Of a stretch of DNA of 46,281 bases, positions 33,494-43,481 are shown piece by piece (positions within the stretch are counted from its first letter, which is position 1; each line of letters begins with the position of its first letter). A model generated the notes under the pieces. That model ran no database searches, was not told the origin of the DNA, and worked only from the letters and a program-made list of their open reading frames with translations. Both the position numbers and the translations under genes were made by a program. The stretch lies in contig JAJEBZ010000225.1 of the NCBI GenBank assembly GCA_022822275.1, forward strand, positions 1 through 46,281. The letters run 5' to 3'. The DNA is from Candidatus Poribacteria bacterium. GTDB taxonomy: Bacteria; Poribacteria; WGA-4E; WGA-3G.

Positions 33494-34093
33494 ATGTCTA
33501 AAGGAAAAAGAAAACGCAAAAACAGACAGGCTGCTGACCAAGGTGTAGACGAAGTACCACACCTATCAAAAACTGCTCCTTTACAACTCCGTTATTATGG
33601 TGATCCGGTATTACGGAAAAGAGCCGAACCTGTTGAGGAAATAACTGAAGCAGAAATAAAACTCGCTGAAGAAATGCTTAGGACGCTCTATGCGACTGGT
33701 AATGGCATCGGACTCGCAGCAACACAGGTTGGTGTTCTAAAACGGTTTTTGATTGTTGACTTAGGTGATGATGAAAACGAAAAATTTGACCCGCTGATGT
33801 TGTTCAATCCTGAAATATTGAGTACTGAAGGGGAATCTGTCGTTGAGGAAGGGTGTTTGAGTATACCGGATATCCGCGCAGATGTGAAACGACCAGAGAA
33901 AATTAGTGTTAAAGCAATGATATTGAACGGAAAGTATATTGAGTTTGAAGCAACAGGTTTACTTTCACGTGTGCTGCAACACGAAATTGACCACCTCAAT
34001 GGCACACTTTTTATTGACAGGATTAGTGGAATAAAAAGACAACTCCTTAGGAGTGAACTGGAGCAAATCCAGAAAGCAGATCGTCCTTACTAA
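33494..34093 (+). CDS. def: peptide deformylase
   Basis: A 199-residue deformylase, which removes the formyl group from the initiator methionine of new proteins. All three motifs are intact: GIGLAATQVG (residues 71-80), EEGCLS (118-123, the metal Cys) and QHEIDH (162-167, metal His pair and catalytic Glu). A very basic N-terminal extension of about 28 residues (MSKGKRKRKNRQ) precedes the domain proper at LQLRYYGDPVLRK and may contact the ribosome (inference). It has its own promoter; larE and a small membrane gene follow in the same direction. Confidence 0.96.
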   Translation: MSKGKRKRKNRQAADQGVDEVPHLSKTAPLQLRYYGDPVLRKRAEPVEEITEAEIKLAEEMLRTLYATGNGIGLAATQVGVLKRFLIVDLGDDENEKFDPLMLFNPEILSTEGESVVEEGCLSIPDIRADVKRPEKISVKAMILNGKYIEFEATGLLSRVLQHEIDHLNGTLFIDRISGIKRQLLRSELEQIQKADRPY

Positions 34094-34152
34094 TAACTAC
34101 CATATTATTAATGTACTAAGGTATTGAACTGACAAAGATAGGATATGAATTG

Positions 34153-34986
34153 ATGTTACCTCTACTATTACAAACAAAAGTGAATAGGCTCTATGATTGT
34201 CTGCGTGGTTACGAAAAGGTGATTGTTGCATTTTCTGGTGGTGTTGATAGCACATTCCTTGCGGAGGCAGCCCAAAACGCATTAGGGGATAATGCCCTTG
34301 CGGTTACAGCAATTTCTGATTCCTATCCTATTCGTGAAATGAAGGCTGCACAGGATATTGCCAAACAGATCGGCATCCGATTTGAAACGGTTCACACAGA
34401 AGAGTTGGAATTGGAGGGATACGCAAGCAACCCGACCAATCGCTGTTTCTTTTGTAAGACAGAACTATTTGATAAATTAAATCCAATCGCAGAAAAATAT
34501 AACGTCGGAACAATCGTCTACGGAGCAATTCCTGATGATGTTGGTGACCATCGCCCCGGAATGGACGCGGCAAAACAGATGGGAATCAAAGCACCATTGA
34601 TTGACGTTGACCTGACGAAAACAGAGATACGTGAGATTTCAAAAGCGTGGGAACTTCCGACTTGGGATAAACCTGCTTTTGCCTGTCTATCCTCAAGGTT
34701 TCCTTACGGTATGCGTATCACGCGGGAATTATTGCGTCAGGTTGATGCTGCGGAACAGTTCCTTTACGATTTAGGTATTCGTCAGTTTCGTGTACGTCAC
34801 CATGGAGACCTTGCCCGGATTGAACTTGAAGCGGCGGAGATCGCACGCCTCCAACAGAAAGAGGATAGAAACAAAATCAACGCGCATTTTAAAACGCTTG
34901 GATACGCACACGTCACAATTGACTTACAAGGATACCGTTCTGGTAGTCTGAATGAAGGGATAAAGAAAATCATCACTGGAACATAA
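34153..34986 (+). CDS. larE: LarE-type ATP-dependent sulfur transferase
   Basis: A 277-residue PP-loop enzyme: SGGVDST at residues 28-34 binds ATP; NRCFFCKTELFDKL carries a Cys-x-x-Cys-like pair; PAFACLSSRFPYG at about 174-186 contains Cys178, the position of the sacrificial sulfur donor in studied LarE; YRSGSLNEG closes the protein. LarE adds sulfur to the pyridinium cofactor precursor of the lactate racemase nickel pincer cofactor. No larB or larC is visible here, so a partner must be elsewhere or the protein serves another pathway. A TTG directly before the ATG is not used in this call. Confidence 0.9.
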   Translation: MLPLLLQTKVNRLYDCLRGYEKVIVAFSGGVDSTFLAEAAQNALGDNALAVTAISDSYPIREMKAAQDIAKQIGIRFETVHTEELELEGYASNPTNRCFFCKTELFDKLNPIAEKYNVGTIVYGAIPDDVGDHRPGMDAAKQMGIKAPLIDVDLTKTEIREISKAWELPTWDKPAFACLSSRFPYGMRITRELLRQVDAAEQFLYDLGIRQFRVRHHGDLARIELEAAEIARLQQKEDRNKINAHFKTLGYAHVTIDLQGYRSGSLNEGIKKIITGT

Positions 34987-35006
34987 GGAAGTTGGAGGAA
35001 ACTGAG

Positions 35007-35351
35007 ATGGCTGATCTGTATGGTGTATTGGAACTCATTGCTGCTTATCCTGTACATATATTAACATTTGTAGGATGTATTCTGCTTCTTGTCCTTGTTT
35101 TGCCTAAACGGAAGAGACACCGTGAACACTTGTCAATTTCACCTGAATCTGCTGCGAAAAAGACTGCGTTCACACAGAGTGAAAAACATCTACTTGCGGA
35201 AAAAATTAACGAAAATAGGATGAGTAGTCTCAAGAAAAGTTCCACAGTTACTGAGAATTCCAATTTTATGATCTTTGGCACGCTCATTCTGATTGCCCTA
35301 ACGCTACTATTTATTGTCGGGATGATAATGTTGAAATTCCAAAAATACTAA
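35007..35351 (+). CDS. small membrane protein of unknown function
   Basis: A 114-residue product. ATG 35007 is chosen because GGAGG is 8 bases upstream. Two hydrophobic segments (about residues 15-32, VHILTFVGCILLLVLVL; and about 87-109, FMIFGTLILIALTLLFIVGM) flank a basic, Ser/Lys-rich middle. It lies 20 bases after larE, in the same direction. No family recognised. Confidence 0.55.
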   Translation: MADLYGVLELIAAYPVHILTFVGCILLLVLVLPKRKRHREHLSISPESAAKKTAFTQSEKHLLAEKINENRMSSLKKSSTVTENSNFMIFGTLILIALTLLFIVGMIMLKFQKY

Positions 35352-35394
35352 TCATTGAAATAGAAAGAAATATTGCCAAAGTAATAAATTTTAC

Positions 35395-36726
35395 ATGTCC
35401 AACCCACAAATCCAACCACTTATTGGCATAGAGACCTTCAATTGGAAGAAATGGGATGCCTGTACACATTGTGGTCTCTGCCTGCCTACCTGTCCCACCT
35501 ATAGAGAATTAGGCTTAGAAACGGATTCCCCGAGAGGAAGATTATATCTGATGGGGAGTGCGTTTAAGCCACAAGATGCCACACCATTAACCGAAGATTG
35601 GGCAGAATATATCTATCGGTGTTTGGATTGTCGCGCCTGTGAAACCGCCTGCCCTTCTGGTGTCCACTTCGGAGAACTGCTTGAACAGGCACGGGCAATC
35701 TACGAGCAAAACGCACACAGATCGAAAAGTCACCGATTTTGGAGCAATCTCGTTTTCAAGCAAATCCTACCACACAAAGAGAGATTAGACCTGATATTTG
35801 AATTAATGTGGGTTTACCAGAAACTTGGATTGCGATGGTTGGTGCAGAAAACAGGAATCCTGAAGTTGATGGGACAAATCGGTAAGATGGAATCATTACT
35901 TCCAACAATACCATCACCAAAACTAAAATACACTATCCGTGATATAACCCCCGCTGAAGGCGAAACCCGATACCGCGTCGGTTTTATTCCTGGGTGCATC
36001 ATGAATCAGGTGTTTACTGAGACGAACTTGGCGACAATTCGTGTGTTAGCGGCGAATGGGTGTGAAGTGGTTACGCCGCGTCAACAAACCTGTTGTGGCG
36101 CGCTACACTTGCATAATGGTGCACGCGATATTGCTGCTGACCTTGCAAAACAGAATATTGATGCGTTTGAGAACGAGAACTTGGATGCGATAATAATTAA
36201 CTCTGCTGGTTGTGGTGCGACACTCAAGGAGTATGAAGCACTGCTTGAAAACGATGCAGACTATGGAGAAAAAGCGGAAGGTTTTAGCCACAAAATGCGC
36301 GACATCAGCGAGTTCTTAGCGGAAATTGAGATAGTCCCGCCAAAAGGTGAAATTCCGCGCCGCGTTACTTATGATGAACCGTGCCATCTGCTACACGGAC
36401 AACGCGTAAAAACCCAACCTCGAAAAGTCTTGCAAGCGATACCAGGACTTGAGCTTATTGAGTTGACAGAATCCGAATGGTGTTGTGGTAGTGCAGGTAT
36501 CTATAATATCACGCAACCTGAACTCTCTCAGGAGATACTTGAACGGAAAATGGCACACATCGCTGAAACTGACGCTGATATTGTCGCAACAGGGAACCCT
36601 GGGTGTTTGCTCCAGATTCAACTCGGTATCCAAAAACATGGGTTGGATATGAAGGCGATGCATCCTGTGACACTCTTGGATTATGCTTATCGTGGAGTCG
36701 CACCAGATGATTGGGATGTCTTGTAA
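35395..36726 (+). CDS. glcF: glycolate oxidase iron-sulfur subunit
   Basis: A 443-residue Fe-S oxidoreductase. Two ferredoxin-like clusters: CTHCGLCLPTCPTYRELG with SPRGRLYLM, and CLDCRACETACPSGVHFGE. Two cysteine-rich CCG domains follow (PGCIMNQVF, QTCCGALHLHNG, then YDEPCHLLHGQ, SEWCCGSAGIYN and GNPGCLLQI). GlcF passes electrons from the FAD subunits of glycolate oxidase; no glcD or glcE is visible. A LutA-type or heterodisulfide-like role is the alternative. No clear ribosome binding site before the ATG. Confidence 0.9.
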   Translation: MSNPQIQPLIGIETFNWKKWDACTHCGLCLPTCPTYRELGLETDSPRGRLYLMGSAFKPQDATPLTEDWAEYIYRCLDCRACETACPSGVHFGELLEQARAIYEQNAHRSKSHRFWSNLVFKQILPHKERLDLIFELMWVYQKLGLRWLVQKTGILKLMGQIGKMESLLPTIPSPKLKYTIRDITPAEGETRYRVGFIPGCIMNQVFTETNLATIRVLAANGCEVVTPRQQTCCGALHLHNGARDIAADLAKQNIDAFENENLDAIIINSAGCGATLKEYEALLENDADYGEKAEGFSHKMRDISEFLAEIEIVPPKGEIPRRVTYDEPCHLLHGQRVKTQPRKVLQAIPGLELIELTESEWCCGSAGIYNITQPELSQEILERKMAHIAETDADIVATGNPGCLLQIQLGIQKHGLDMKAMHPVTLLDYAYRGVAPDDWDVL

Positions 36727-36732
36727 GTTTGG

Positions 36733-36761
36733 TTGAGCGTCCGCGAAACCTATGGTATTAT
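36733..36761 (+). promoter_or_regulatory. candidate promoter of dcd
   Basis: TTGAGC (36733-36738), 17-base spacer, TATTAT (36756-36761). A TATAAT immediately before the dcd start codon is too close to serve a normal -10 box. Weaker than the other promoters listed. Confidence 0.4.
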
Positions 36762-36830
36762 AGATAATCTTCTACACCTATGAGTTATAAAATACGTGAC
36801 ATTTTAACAAAACTATGGTAACATTATAAT

Positions 36831-37424
36831 ATGGTATTATCAAATGTTGATATAGAAAACTATATACGCACAGGAAAGATTAAGATTACACCTGAACCAG
36901 ATATAGAAACACAGTTTGGGAGTTGTTCCATTGATTTCAGATTGGGCAACACTTTTCGTGTTTTTGAACATAGCAAATATCCATATATTGATTTGAAGAA
37001 AAAGGTTGATGCTGATGATCTGATGCGGGAAGTTAGAGTGCCTGACGGGGAAGCGTTTACGATGCAACCGGGGGAGTTCGTCCTCGCTGCAACACACGAA
37101 AAACTGGAATTAGCAGATGACGTGATGGCACGGCTTGAGGGGCGGAGCAGCTTAGGTAGGCTGGGTATTATTGTTCATAGCACAGCAGGTCTGTTTGATC
37201 CCGGATGGGTCGGAAATGCTACTTTGGAACTCGGTAATCTCGGACGTATGCCAGTTCTGCTTTATCCGGGGATGCGAATTTGTGCTTTTACCTTTGAACA
37301 ACTTTCATCGCCATCAAGTAAACCGTACCGCTTGAAACCAGACAATAAATATGCTGGTCAAGATGGACCAGAAACAAGTCGCTTTGATGAAGACGTTGAG
37401 TTAAAGAAGAAGAACGAGGAATAA
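36831..37424 (+). CDS. dcd: dCTP deaminase
   Basis: A 197-residue trimeric-dUTPase-fold enzyme. The family motifs are clear: SCSIDFRLGNTFRVF near the N-terminus, EGRSSLGRLGIIVHSTAG (nucleotide and phosphate contacts) and FDPGWVGNATLELGN with the catalytic Glu; PYRLKPDNKYAGQDGP closes the active site. It deaminates dCTP to dUTP for thymidylate synthesis. A bifunctional deaminase/dUTPase form cannot be excluded. No good ribosome binding site is seen before the ATG. The 301 bases that follow contain the glnA promoter. Confidence 0.95.
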   Translation: MVLSNVDIENYIRTGKIKITPEPDIETQFGSCSIDFRLGNTFRVFEHSKYPYIDLKKKVDADDLMREVRVPDGEAFTMQPGEFVLAATHEKLELADDVMARLEGRSSLGRLGIIVHSTAGLFDPGWVGNATLELGNLGRMPVLLYPGMRICAFTFEQLSSPSSKPYRLKPDNKYAGQDGPETSRFDEDVELKKKNEE

Positions 37425-37610
37425 TTTTGCTGAAAATTTGGGCAATTCTATGCCTAATAATTTAGCAAGATCACAAGTGAATCTGTATCTGTTTATTAAA
37501 ATTCTTTGTTATTGACAGTGGTATAGATTGGCTATCCTATTTGCGTTTTACCCAACATTGTCTTTATTGAGTTGTGTTGAATTATCTGAATTGTGAGGAT
37601 GGTTTCAAAA

Positions 37611-37627
37611 TTGGCATAAACTTTGCA
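37611..37627 (+). promoter_or_regulatory. sigma54 (-24/-12) promoter of glnA
   Basis: TTGGCATAAACTTTGCA fits YTGGCAC-N5-TTGCW with the correct spacing: GG at 37613-37614 and GC at 37625-37626, 12 bases apart. It lies about 100 bases before glnA. I could not identify NtrC-type enhancer sites in 37425-37610, which is otherwise empty AT-rich DNA with a weak TTGACA at 37513. Confidence 0.72.
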
Positions 37628-37725
37628 CAATCATTGTTGGAATCTTATTTTAATTTTATATTATGCGTTAATTGATGACCTATTTACGAGTTAAATTTAT
37701 TCTATATTTTTAGGAGGAAATGTGA

Positions 37726-39141
37726 ATGACACCAAGTGAGGTGATTGCTCTTGCAAAAGAGAATAATATTAAGATAGTTGATCTGAAGTTCATGGACTTG
37801 CCAGGGATGTGGCAACACTTCTCCCTTATGGCTAATGAGTTGGACGAAGACCTGTTTGAAGGCGGCATCGGTTTTGATGGATCAAGTATCCGTGGATTCC
37901 AAGCCATTAACGAGAGTGATATGCTGCTATTCCCAGACCCCGCAACTGCGTTGGTTGATCCCGTCTGTCAAGTGCCGACTTTGAGTATTACATGTAATAT
38001 CAAAGACCCGATTACGTTGGAGAATTACACGCGTGATGTGCGGCATATTGCACAGAAGGCTGAGGCATACCTGCAATCCACTGGCATTGCGGACATCAGT
38101 TATTGGGGACCTGAAGCAGAATTCTATCTATTGAACGACATACGTTATGGACAGAACCAACACTCCGGTTTCTATTTTGTTGATTCGGTGGAGGGAAGTT
38201 GGAATTCGGGTCGGGAAGAAAATCCAAATCTCGGTTACAAACCGCGTTATAAAGAGGGGTATTTCCCCGTTCCACCGTCAGATACACTTCAAGACATCCG
38301 TTCTGAAATCTGCCTGAAATTGATTGAATCTGGTATTGATGTTGAAGTTCATCACCACGAGGTAGGTACTGCAGGACAAGGTGAAATAGACATCCGCTTT
38401 GATACTTTGACAACAGTTGGCGATAAGATTGCGTTGTATAAGTATATTATCAAAAATGTTGCGCGCTCCCATAATTTGGTGGCGACCTTTATGCCGAAAC
38501 CGCTATTCCAAGACAACGGTTCCGGTATGCACGTCCACCAAAGCTTATGGAAAGATGGAAAGAACGTATTTTTTGATCCGCAAGGTTATTCGCTTCTGAG
38601 TGAGACGGCACTTTATTATATCGGTGGTCTGCTTAAACATGCGCGGTCGTTGTGTGCGATAATTGCTCCGACAACAAACTCTTATAAGAGATTGGTACCG
38701 GGGTATGAAGCACCAGTCAACATTGCGTATTCACAGCGTAACCGTAGTGCTTGTGTCCGAATTCCTGTGTATTCTAAGAGCGAAAAAGCGAAACGTGTGG
38801 AATTCCGAACACCCGATCCGTCTTGTAACCCGTATCTTGCTTTCAGTGCATTACTTATGGCAGGTCTTGACGGCATTCAGAATAGGATTCATCCAGGGGA
38901 TCCGTTGGATAAAGACCTTTATGATCTTGAACCAGAGGAACTTGACGATATTGAATCCACGCCTGCATCTCTCGGCGATGCCATTGACGCGCTTGAGGAT
39001 GACCACGAGTATCTTCTCAAAGGTGATGTGTTTACGGAAGATGTCCTTGATGTTTGGATCGATTACAAACGTGAAAATGAGGTAGATGCAATTAATATGC
39101 GTCCGCATCCGTATGAATTCTTCCTCTATCACGATATTTAG
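37726..39141 (+). CDS. glnA: glutamine synthetase type I
   Basis: A 471-residue GSI enzyme that makes glutamine from glutamate, ammonia and ATP. Signatures: GFDGSSIRGFQAINESDM, YWGPEAEFYLL, HHHEVGTAGQGEIDIRF, FQDNGSGMHVHQSLWKDG (ATP-binding), NRSACVRIP and EFRTPDPSCNPYL. The LYDLEPEE stretch keeps the tyrosine that is adenylylated in the beta subtype (LYDLPPEE in enteric GS), so GlnE-type control is possible. AGGAGG is well placed before the start. Nitrogen control is suggested by the sigma54-type promoter and the following glnB. Confidence 0.97.
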   Translation: MTPSEVIALAKENNIKIVDLKFMDLPGMWQHFSLMANELDEDLFEGGIGFDGSSIRGFQAINESDMLLFPDPATALVDPVCQVPTLSITCNIKDPITLENYTRDVRHIAQKAEAYLQSTGIADISYWGPEAEFYLLNDIRYGQNQHSGFYFVDSVEGSWNSGREENPNLGYKPRYKEGYFPVPPSDTLQDIRSEICLKLIESGIDVEVHHHEVGTAGQGEIDIRFDTLTTVGDKIALYKYIIKNVARSHNLVATFMPKPLFQDNGSGMHVHQSLWKDGKNVFFDPQGYSLLSETALYYIGGLLKHARSLCAIIAPTTNSYKRLVPGYEAPVNIAYSQRNRSACVRIPVYSKSEKAKRVEFRTPDPSCNPYLAFSALLMAGLDGIQNRIHPGDPLDKDLYDLEPEELDDIESTPASLGDAIDALEDDHEYLLKGDVFTEDVLDVWIDYKRENEVDAINMRPHPYEFFLYHDI

Positions 39142-39161
39142 GACCTGTTTATTTTCGGTTA

Positions 39162-39737
<576 letters not shown>

Positions 39738-39772
39738 TCTGTATCTTTGTCTTATGTTTGAATAAATGGTTG

Positions 39773-39803
39773 GGACAGGTGTTTATGCCTGTCCTTTCTG
39801 TTT
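39773..39803 (+). terminator. intrinsic terminator after glnB
   Basis: GGACAGG (39773-39779) pairs with CCTGTCC (39788-39794), followed by TTTCTGTTT. Confidence 0.75.
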
Positions 39804-39893
39804 ATTAGGTGTTATGGTTTACGGTAGGTTGACCAATTTTGAGAGGTATCGGACAAAGGCAAAAAACTTTAAACACTCACATGTATTTTTTTC

Positions 39894-39922
39894 TTGACAT
39901 TAAAAAAAATACATGTTATTAT
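39894..39922 (+). promoter_or_regulatory. sigma70-type promoter of the ABC exporter operon
   Basis: TTGACA (39894-39899), 17-base spacer, TATTAT (39917-39922), about 90 bases before the ATPase gene. Confidence 0.75.
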
Positions 39923-40012
39923 TTTTAACGAGTTTTATCCTGAATAGGTAGTTGGTTAGATTCCTTTTCACCAACCATATCCCTATACAATATTATAAGA
40001 TAGTTATACGTA

Positions 40013-41008
40013 ATGATTGAAGTTAGAGAGCTTACAAAATCTTACGGACCAACACTTGCCGTTAATCAGGTTTCATTTGACGCACATGCTGGAGAAGTTG
40101 TCGGATTTATTGGTCCCAATGGCGCAGGCAAGACCACGACGATGCGTATCCTAACCTGCTATCTCACCGCAGATGCGGGAACTGCAACCGTTGCTGGATA
40201 TGATGTTGTTGAGAATGCCATTGACGTTAGGAAAAACGTAGGGTATCTTCCCGAAAGTGCGCCCCTCTATGCGGATATGGGTGTCGTGGATTACCTTAAG
40301 TTCATGACAGAAATCCGAGAGATTCCCAAAAGTCAGCGAAAAGAAAGATTACGAACAGTTGTTGATATATGTGGTCTTGAAGGTGTTATTCAAAAAGACA
40401 TCGGTGAACTTTCAAAAGGCTACCGACAACGTGTCGGCTTAGCGCAAAGCCTCATACACGACCCACCTATCCTGATTCTGGATGAACCTACATCTGGACT
40501 GGATCCAAGTCAAACAATTGAAATACGAAATTTGATTAAGGATATTGGCAGAGAGAAACTTGTCCTATTCAGTACGCACATTTTACCTGAAGTTGCTGCA
40601 ACGTGTGACCGAATCCTTATTATCAGTCAAGGGGAGATAGTCGCTAATGGCACGCATGATGAACTTATTAGTCGAATTCGCAGTGAAGACAAGTTGCATG
40701 TGACTATCCAAGGATCAGAAGAAGCCATTACGCCAAAACTTCAAGAATTGGATGGAATTACTAAGGTGAGTTGTGTGAGTTCGGACAATGGGATCGTCAA
40801 ATATGAGATAACGACATCACAAGAAGGTTATTATGCAGCGGGGGATGTCTACAACGTTGTTGTCAAGAATGAATGGGTTTTAGTTGAACTTCGTCAAGAA
40901 TCTGTAGATTTAGAGCAGGTATTCCTCCACTTTACAACTGGAGAAACAAGCAACATTACGCCAGCAAGGGAAGTCATGAGAGCAGAAGATGCCACAGAAG
41001 AGGAATGA
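40013..41008 (+). CDS. ABC exporter ATP-binding protein (GldA-like)
   Basis: A 331-residue ABC ATPase. Walker A is GPNGAGKTT (residues 34-42), the Q-loop region is GYLPESAPLY, the signature is LSKGYRQRVGLAQSL, Walker B is PILILDEPTSGLDP, and the switch His is in LVLFSTHILPEV. A C-terminal extension of about 100 residues resembles the regulatory tail of GldA/NatA-type ATPases. In Bacteroidetes GldA with GldF and GldG is required for gliding; here the set is conserved but the cell behaviour is unknown. It leads an operon of five genes. Confidence 0.93.
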   Translation: MIEVRELTKSYGPTLAVNQVSFDAHAGEVVGFIGPNGAGKTTTMRILTCYLTADAGTATVAGYDVVENAIDVRKNVGYLPESAPLYADMGVVDYLKFMTEIREIPKSQRKERLRTVVDICGLEGVIQKDIGELSKGYRQRVGLAQSLIHDPPILILDEPTSGLDPSQTIEIRNLIKDIGREKLVLFSTHILPEVAATCDRILIISQGEIVANGTHDELISRIRSEDKLHVTIQGSEEAITPKLQELDGITKVSCVSSDNGIVKYEITTSQEGYYAAGDVYNVVVKNEWVLVELRQESVDLEQVFLHFTTGETSNITPAREVMRAEDATEEE

Positions 41009-41056
41009 TTAGCGGATTACAAAAAATCACAAATATTACTACAAAAATAGATACGT

Positions 41057-41773
41057 ATGCAAAACATAAACGCTATATTCAAAAAAGAATTCAGAAGTTA
41101 TTTCAACTCAGCTATTGCTTATATTTTTATTACGTTTTTCCTTGGAATTACATCATGGTTATTCTTCCGAACGTTTTTCATCAGTGGTCAAGCAGAAATG
41201 CGGGGTTTCTTTGGTATTATGCCGTGGATATATCTCTTTTTTATACCCGCTGTTACGATGAAACTTTGGGCAGAAGAGAAGAAAATTGGCACTGCTGAAA
41301 TCTTGATGACATTACCGATTAGGGATTATGAGGTCGTTCTTGGGAAATTTCTTGCAAGTTTCGGGCTGCTGACTGTAACGGCTATCTTTTCTTTTGGCAT
41401 ACCCATTTCTGTTATGTATCTTGGCAACCCGGATGTTGGCACAATCGTCTGTGGTTATCTCGGACTGCTGTTGATGGGTGGGGCATATCTGGCAATAGGG
41501 TTGTTTGCTTCAACATTGACAGAAAACCAGATTGTCGCGTTCATTTTGGGAATTACAACTTGCTTTGTTTTGTTGATTATTGGAGAAGACATCGTACTCT
41601 TCAGTTCCCCCGACTGGTTATATCCCATCTTTAGTTATCTTGGTCTTGGTGCTCACTATAGCAGCATTCTACGGGGTGTAATAGATTCCCGCGATATTAT
41701 CTATTACCTTACCATTATTGGATTTTTTCTCTATTTAAGTACTCTGTCGGTTGAGAGTCGGAAGTGGCGTTAA
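41057..41773 (+). CDS. ABC-2 type permease (GldF-like)
   Basis: A 238-residue membrane protein with about six hydrophobic segments (IAYIFITFFLGITSWLFF; PWIYLFFIPAVTMKLW; FLASFGLLTVTAIFSFGIP; YLGLLLMGGAYLAIGLF; IVAFILGITTCFVLLIIG; YYLTIIGFFLYLSTLSV). The N-terminus NINAIFKKEFRSYFNSAIAY and the inner loop WAEEKKIGTAEILMTLP are typical of ABC-2 permeases linked to GldA. It follows the ATPase by 48 bases and precedes the GldG-like gene by 18. It would form the channel of the exporter. Confidence 0.9.
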   Translation: MQNINAIFKKEFRSYFNSAIAYIFITFFLGITSWLFFRTFFISGQAEMRGFFGIMPWIYLFFIPAVTMKLWAEEKKIGTAEILMTLPIRDYEVVLGKFLASFGLLTVTAIFSFGIPISVMYLGNPDVGTIVCGYLGLLLMGGAYLAIGLFASTLTENQIVAFILGITTCFVLLIIGEDIVLFSSPDWLYPIFSYLGLGAHYSSILRGVIDSRDIIYYLTIIGFFLYLSTLSVESRKWR

Positions 41774-41791
41774 GTAAGGAGGTAAACTGTT

Positions 41792-43441
41792 TTGGCTGAC
41801 AAAAGAATCAGATACGGTAGTAATACCCTTGCTTCTATAGTACTCATCTTCGGTATTTTGGTGCTGTTCAATTACCTATCTTCGCGTCGTTTTTTGCGTG
41901 GGGATCTCACCGAAGATAAACGTTATACTGTCTCAAAGGCGACCAAGAATGTTATCAAAAACCTTGATGATATAGTTACGATAACAGTTTACTTTTCCAA
42001 AGAACCCGCACAAGTCGCTCAAATTCTTCGTAATGTAAGAGATGTTTTAGACGAATATACTGCTTTTTCGCAAGCACTTAACATTGATTATGTCGATCCT
42101 GCCGATTTTGATGATACACAGAAACAAGAACTCCGTTTTAAGGGTATCCCTGAAGTGCAATTCAATGTTTATGAGAAGGACAAAGCGGCAATTGCGAATG
42201 TCTTTATGGCTATGGCTGTGGGATATGGCGGTAAAGAAGAGGTATTGCCAGTTGTGGAATCAACTGCAAATTTGGAATATGATTTAACCTCTGCAATCCT
42301 AAAGGTAACCACAAAGGAAACAAAAACAGTTGGATTCTTGACTGGACATGACGAGTATGATATCAACGCAGAAACACGAACAAACCAACAACTTCGTCAA
42401 TCATTAGATAAGAGTTTGCAAGGACAATATAACCTTACAAGTGTTGACCTTCATGCAGGTGATCCAGTTGACCCAACGGTAACAACGTTAGTTGTAGCTG
42501 GACCAAAACGTCCTTTGTCAGAACGAGAGAAATATGAGATTGACCAGTTTATTATGCGTGGCGGTAGAACGATATTCTTAGTTGACTCCATTACTATGCA
42601 ACCCAATACCCTTCAAGCAACACCGCTTGCTACCGGTTTGAATGATATGCTTGAACATTACGGTGTCAAGCTTGGGAACAATTTGGTGGCGGATCTCAGA
42701 TTTAATGACTCCGTTGCCTATCGCCAAGGTCCTTTTACAGTGAGCCAAAATTATCCCTACTTTGTCAAAGTAATCGGAGAAAATTTCTCAAAAGAGAATG
42801 CCATCACGAACCAATTGGAGGAACTGACCTTACCTTGGACGAGTTCATTAGAGGTTTTGGAGAAGGCAGATATTAAGTCTACAGAATTAGCAAAAACGAG
42901 CGAGTTTGCAAAGAGTTTTGAAGGGTATTATAATTTGAATCCAACCACCCCAATTCCACAGATCGATTTACAGACATATACGGTTGCAGCAGCTTTAGAA
43001 GGTAAATTCAAGAGTTTCTACGCAGAGAAAGAAATACCTACTGTAGAATCAGACACGCATGAGCATGAGGATGAGGATGATGAAAGTGAATCCACACCAA
43101 CAGAAGAACCAACGGAACGTACAACTATTACTGAAAGTACTGAGACGCAGATTATTGTTGTGGGAACAGCAGGTTTCTTGACACAGGTAAGCAGAAACAG
43201 CCTGACCTTTTTGTTAAACAGTATAGATTGGTTAACGCTTGGAGAAACTCTCATCGGTATCCGTTCACATACCATCACCGATAGACCCATCAAAAAAGAT
43301 ATTTCAAGTCTTGAAAAAAACTTCATTAAATACTTTTGTACTATTGGGATTCCGTTGTTAGTTGTGATTGTTGGATTGATACGACATCTCTTGAAAAGGA
43401 GGGTAAAACGGTTGGTTAGCACCTACGGTTCAACGTTCTAA
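41792..43441 (+). CDS. GldG-like ABC auxiliary protein
   Basis: A 549-residue protein with a TTG start, supported by AAGGAGG 9 bases upstream. It has an N-terminal membrane segment (LASIVLIFGILVLFNYL), a large extracytoplasmic ABC_transp_aux-type domain (DDIVTITVYFSKEPAQVAQ; VGFLTGHDEYDIN; IDQFIMRGGRTIFLVDS), an acidic low-complexity stretch (HEHEDEDDESES), and a C-terminal membrane segment (FCTIGIPLLVVIVGLIRHLL). This matches GldG of the gliding ABC complex. Its role is probably to couple the exporter to periplasmic or outer-membrane cargo. Confidence 0.88.
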   Translation: MADKRIRYGSNTLASIVLIFGILVLFNYLSSRRFLRGDLTEDKRYTVSKATKNVIKNLDDIVTITVYFSKEPAQVAQILRNVRDVLDEYTAFSQALNIDYVDPADFDDTQKQELRFKGIPEVQFNVYEKDKAAIANVFMAMAVGYGGKEEVLPVVESTANLEYDLTSAILKVTTKETKTVGFLTGHDEYDINAETRTNQQLRQSLDKSLQGQYNLTSVDLHAGDPVDPTVTTLVVAGPKRPLSEREKYEIDQFIMRGGRTIFLVDSITMQPNTLQATPLATGLNDMLEHYGVKLGNNLVADLRFNDSVAYRQGPFTVSQNYPYFVKVIGENFSKENAITNQLEELTLPWTSSLEVLEKADIKSTELAKTSEFAKSFEGYYNLNPTTPIPQIDLQTYTVAAALEGKFKSFYAEKEIPTVESDTHEHEDEDDESESTPTEEPTERTTITESTETQIIVVGTAGFLTQVSRNSLTFLLNSIDWLTLGETLIGIRSHTITDRPIKKDISSLEKNFIKYFCTIGIPLLVVIVGLIRHLLKRRVKRLVSTYGSTF

Positions 43442-43481
43442 ACCATGTTTTCCAGTTTGAACCTACTAACCGAATGTAGCA

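Noticed and set aside
36825-36830. TATAAT directly before the dcd start as a promoter
   Set aside because: It would start transcription inside the coding sequence and has no matching -35 at proper distance.
39858-39880. Possible fourth copy of the GTGTGTAAAGTTTTTG repeat (reads CAAAAAACTTTAAACACTC)
   Set aside because: Several mismatches and no shared flank; similarity may be chance in AT-rich DNA.
41005-41298. Frame overlapping the ATPase stop and the permease start
   Set aside because: It is out of frame with the permease, whose membrane segments and family motifs are clear.
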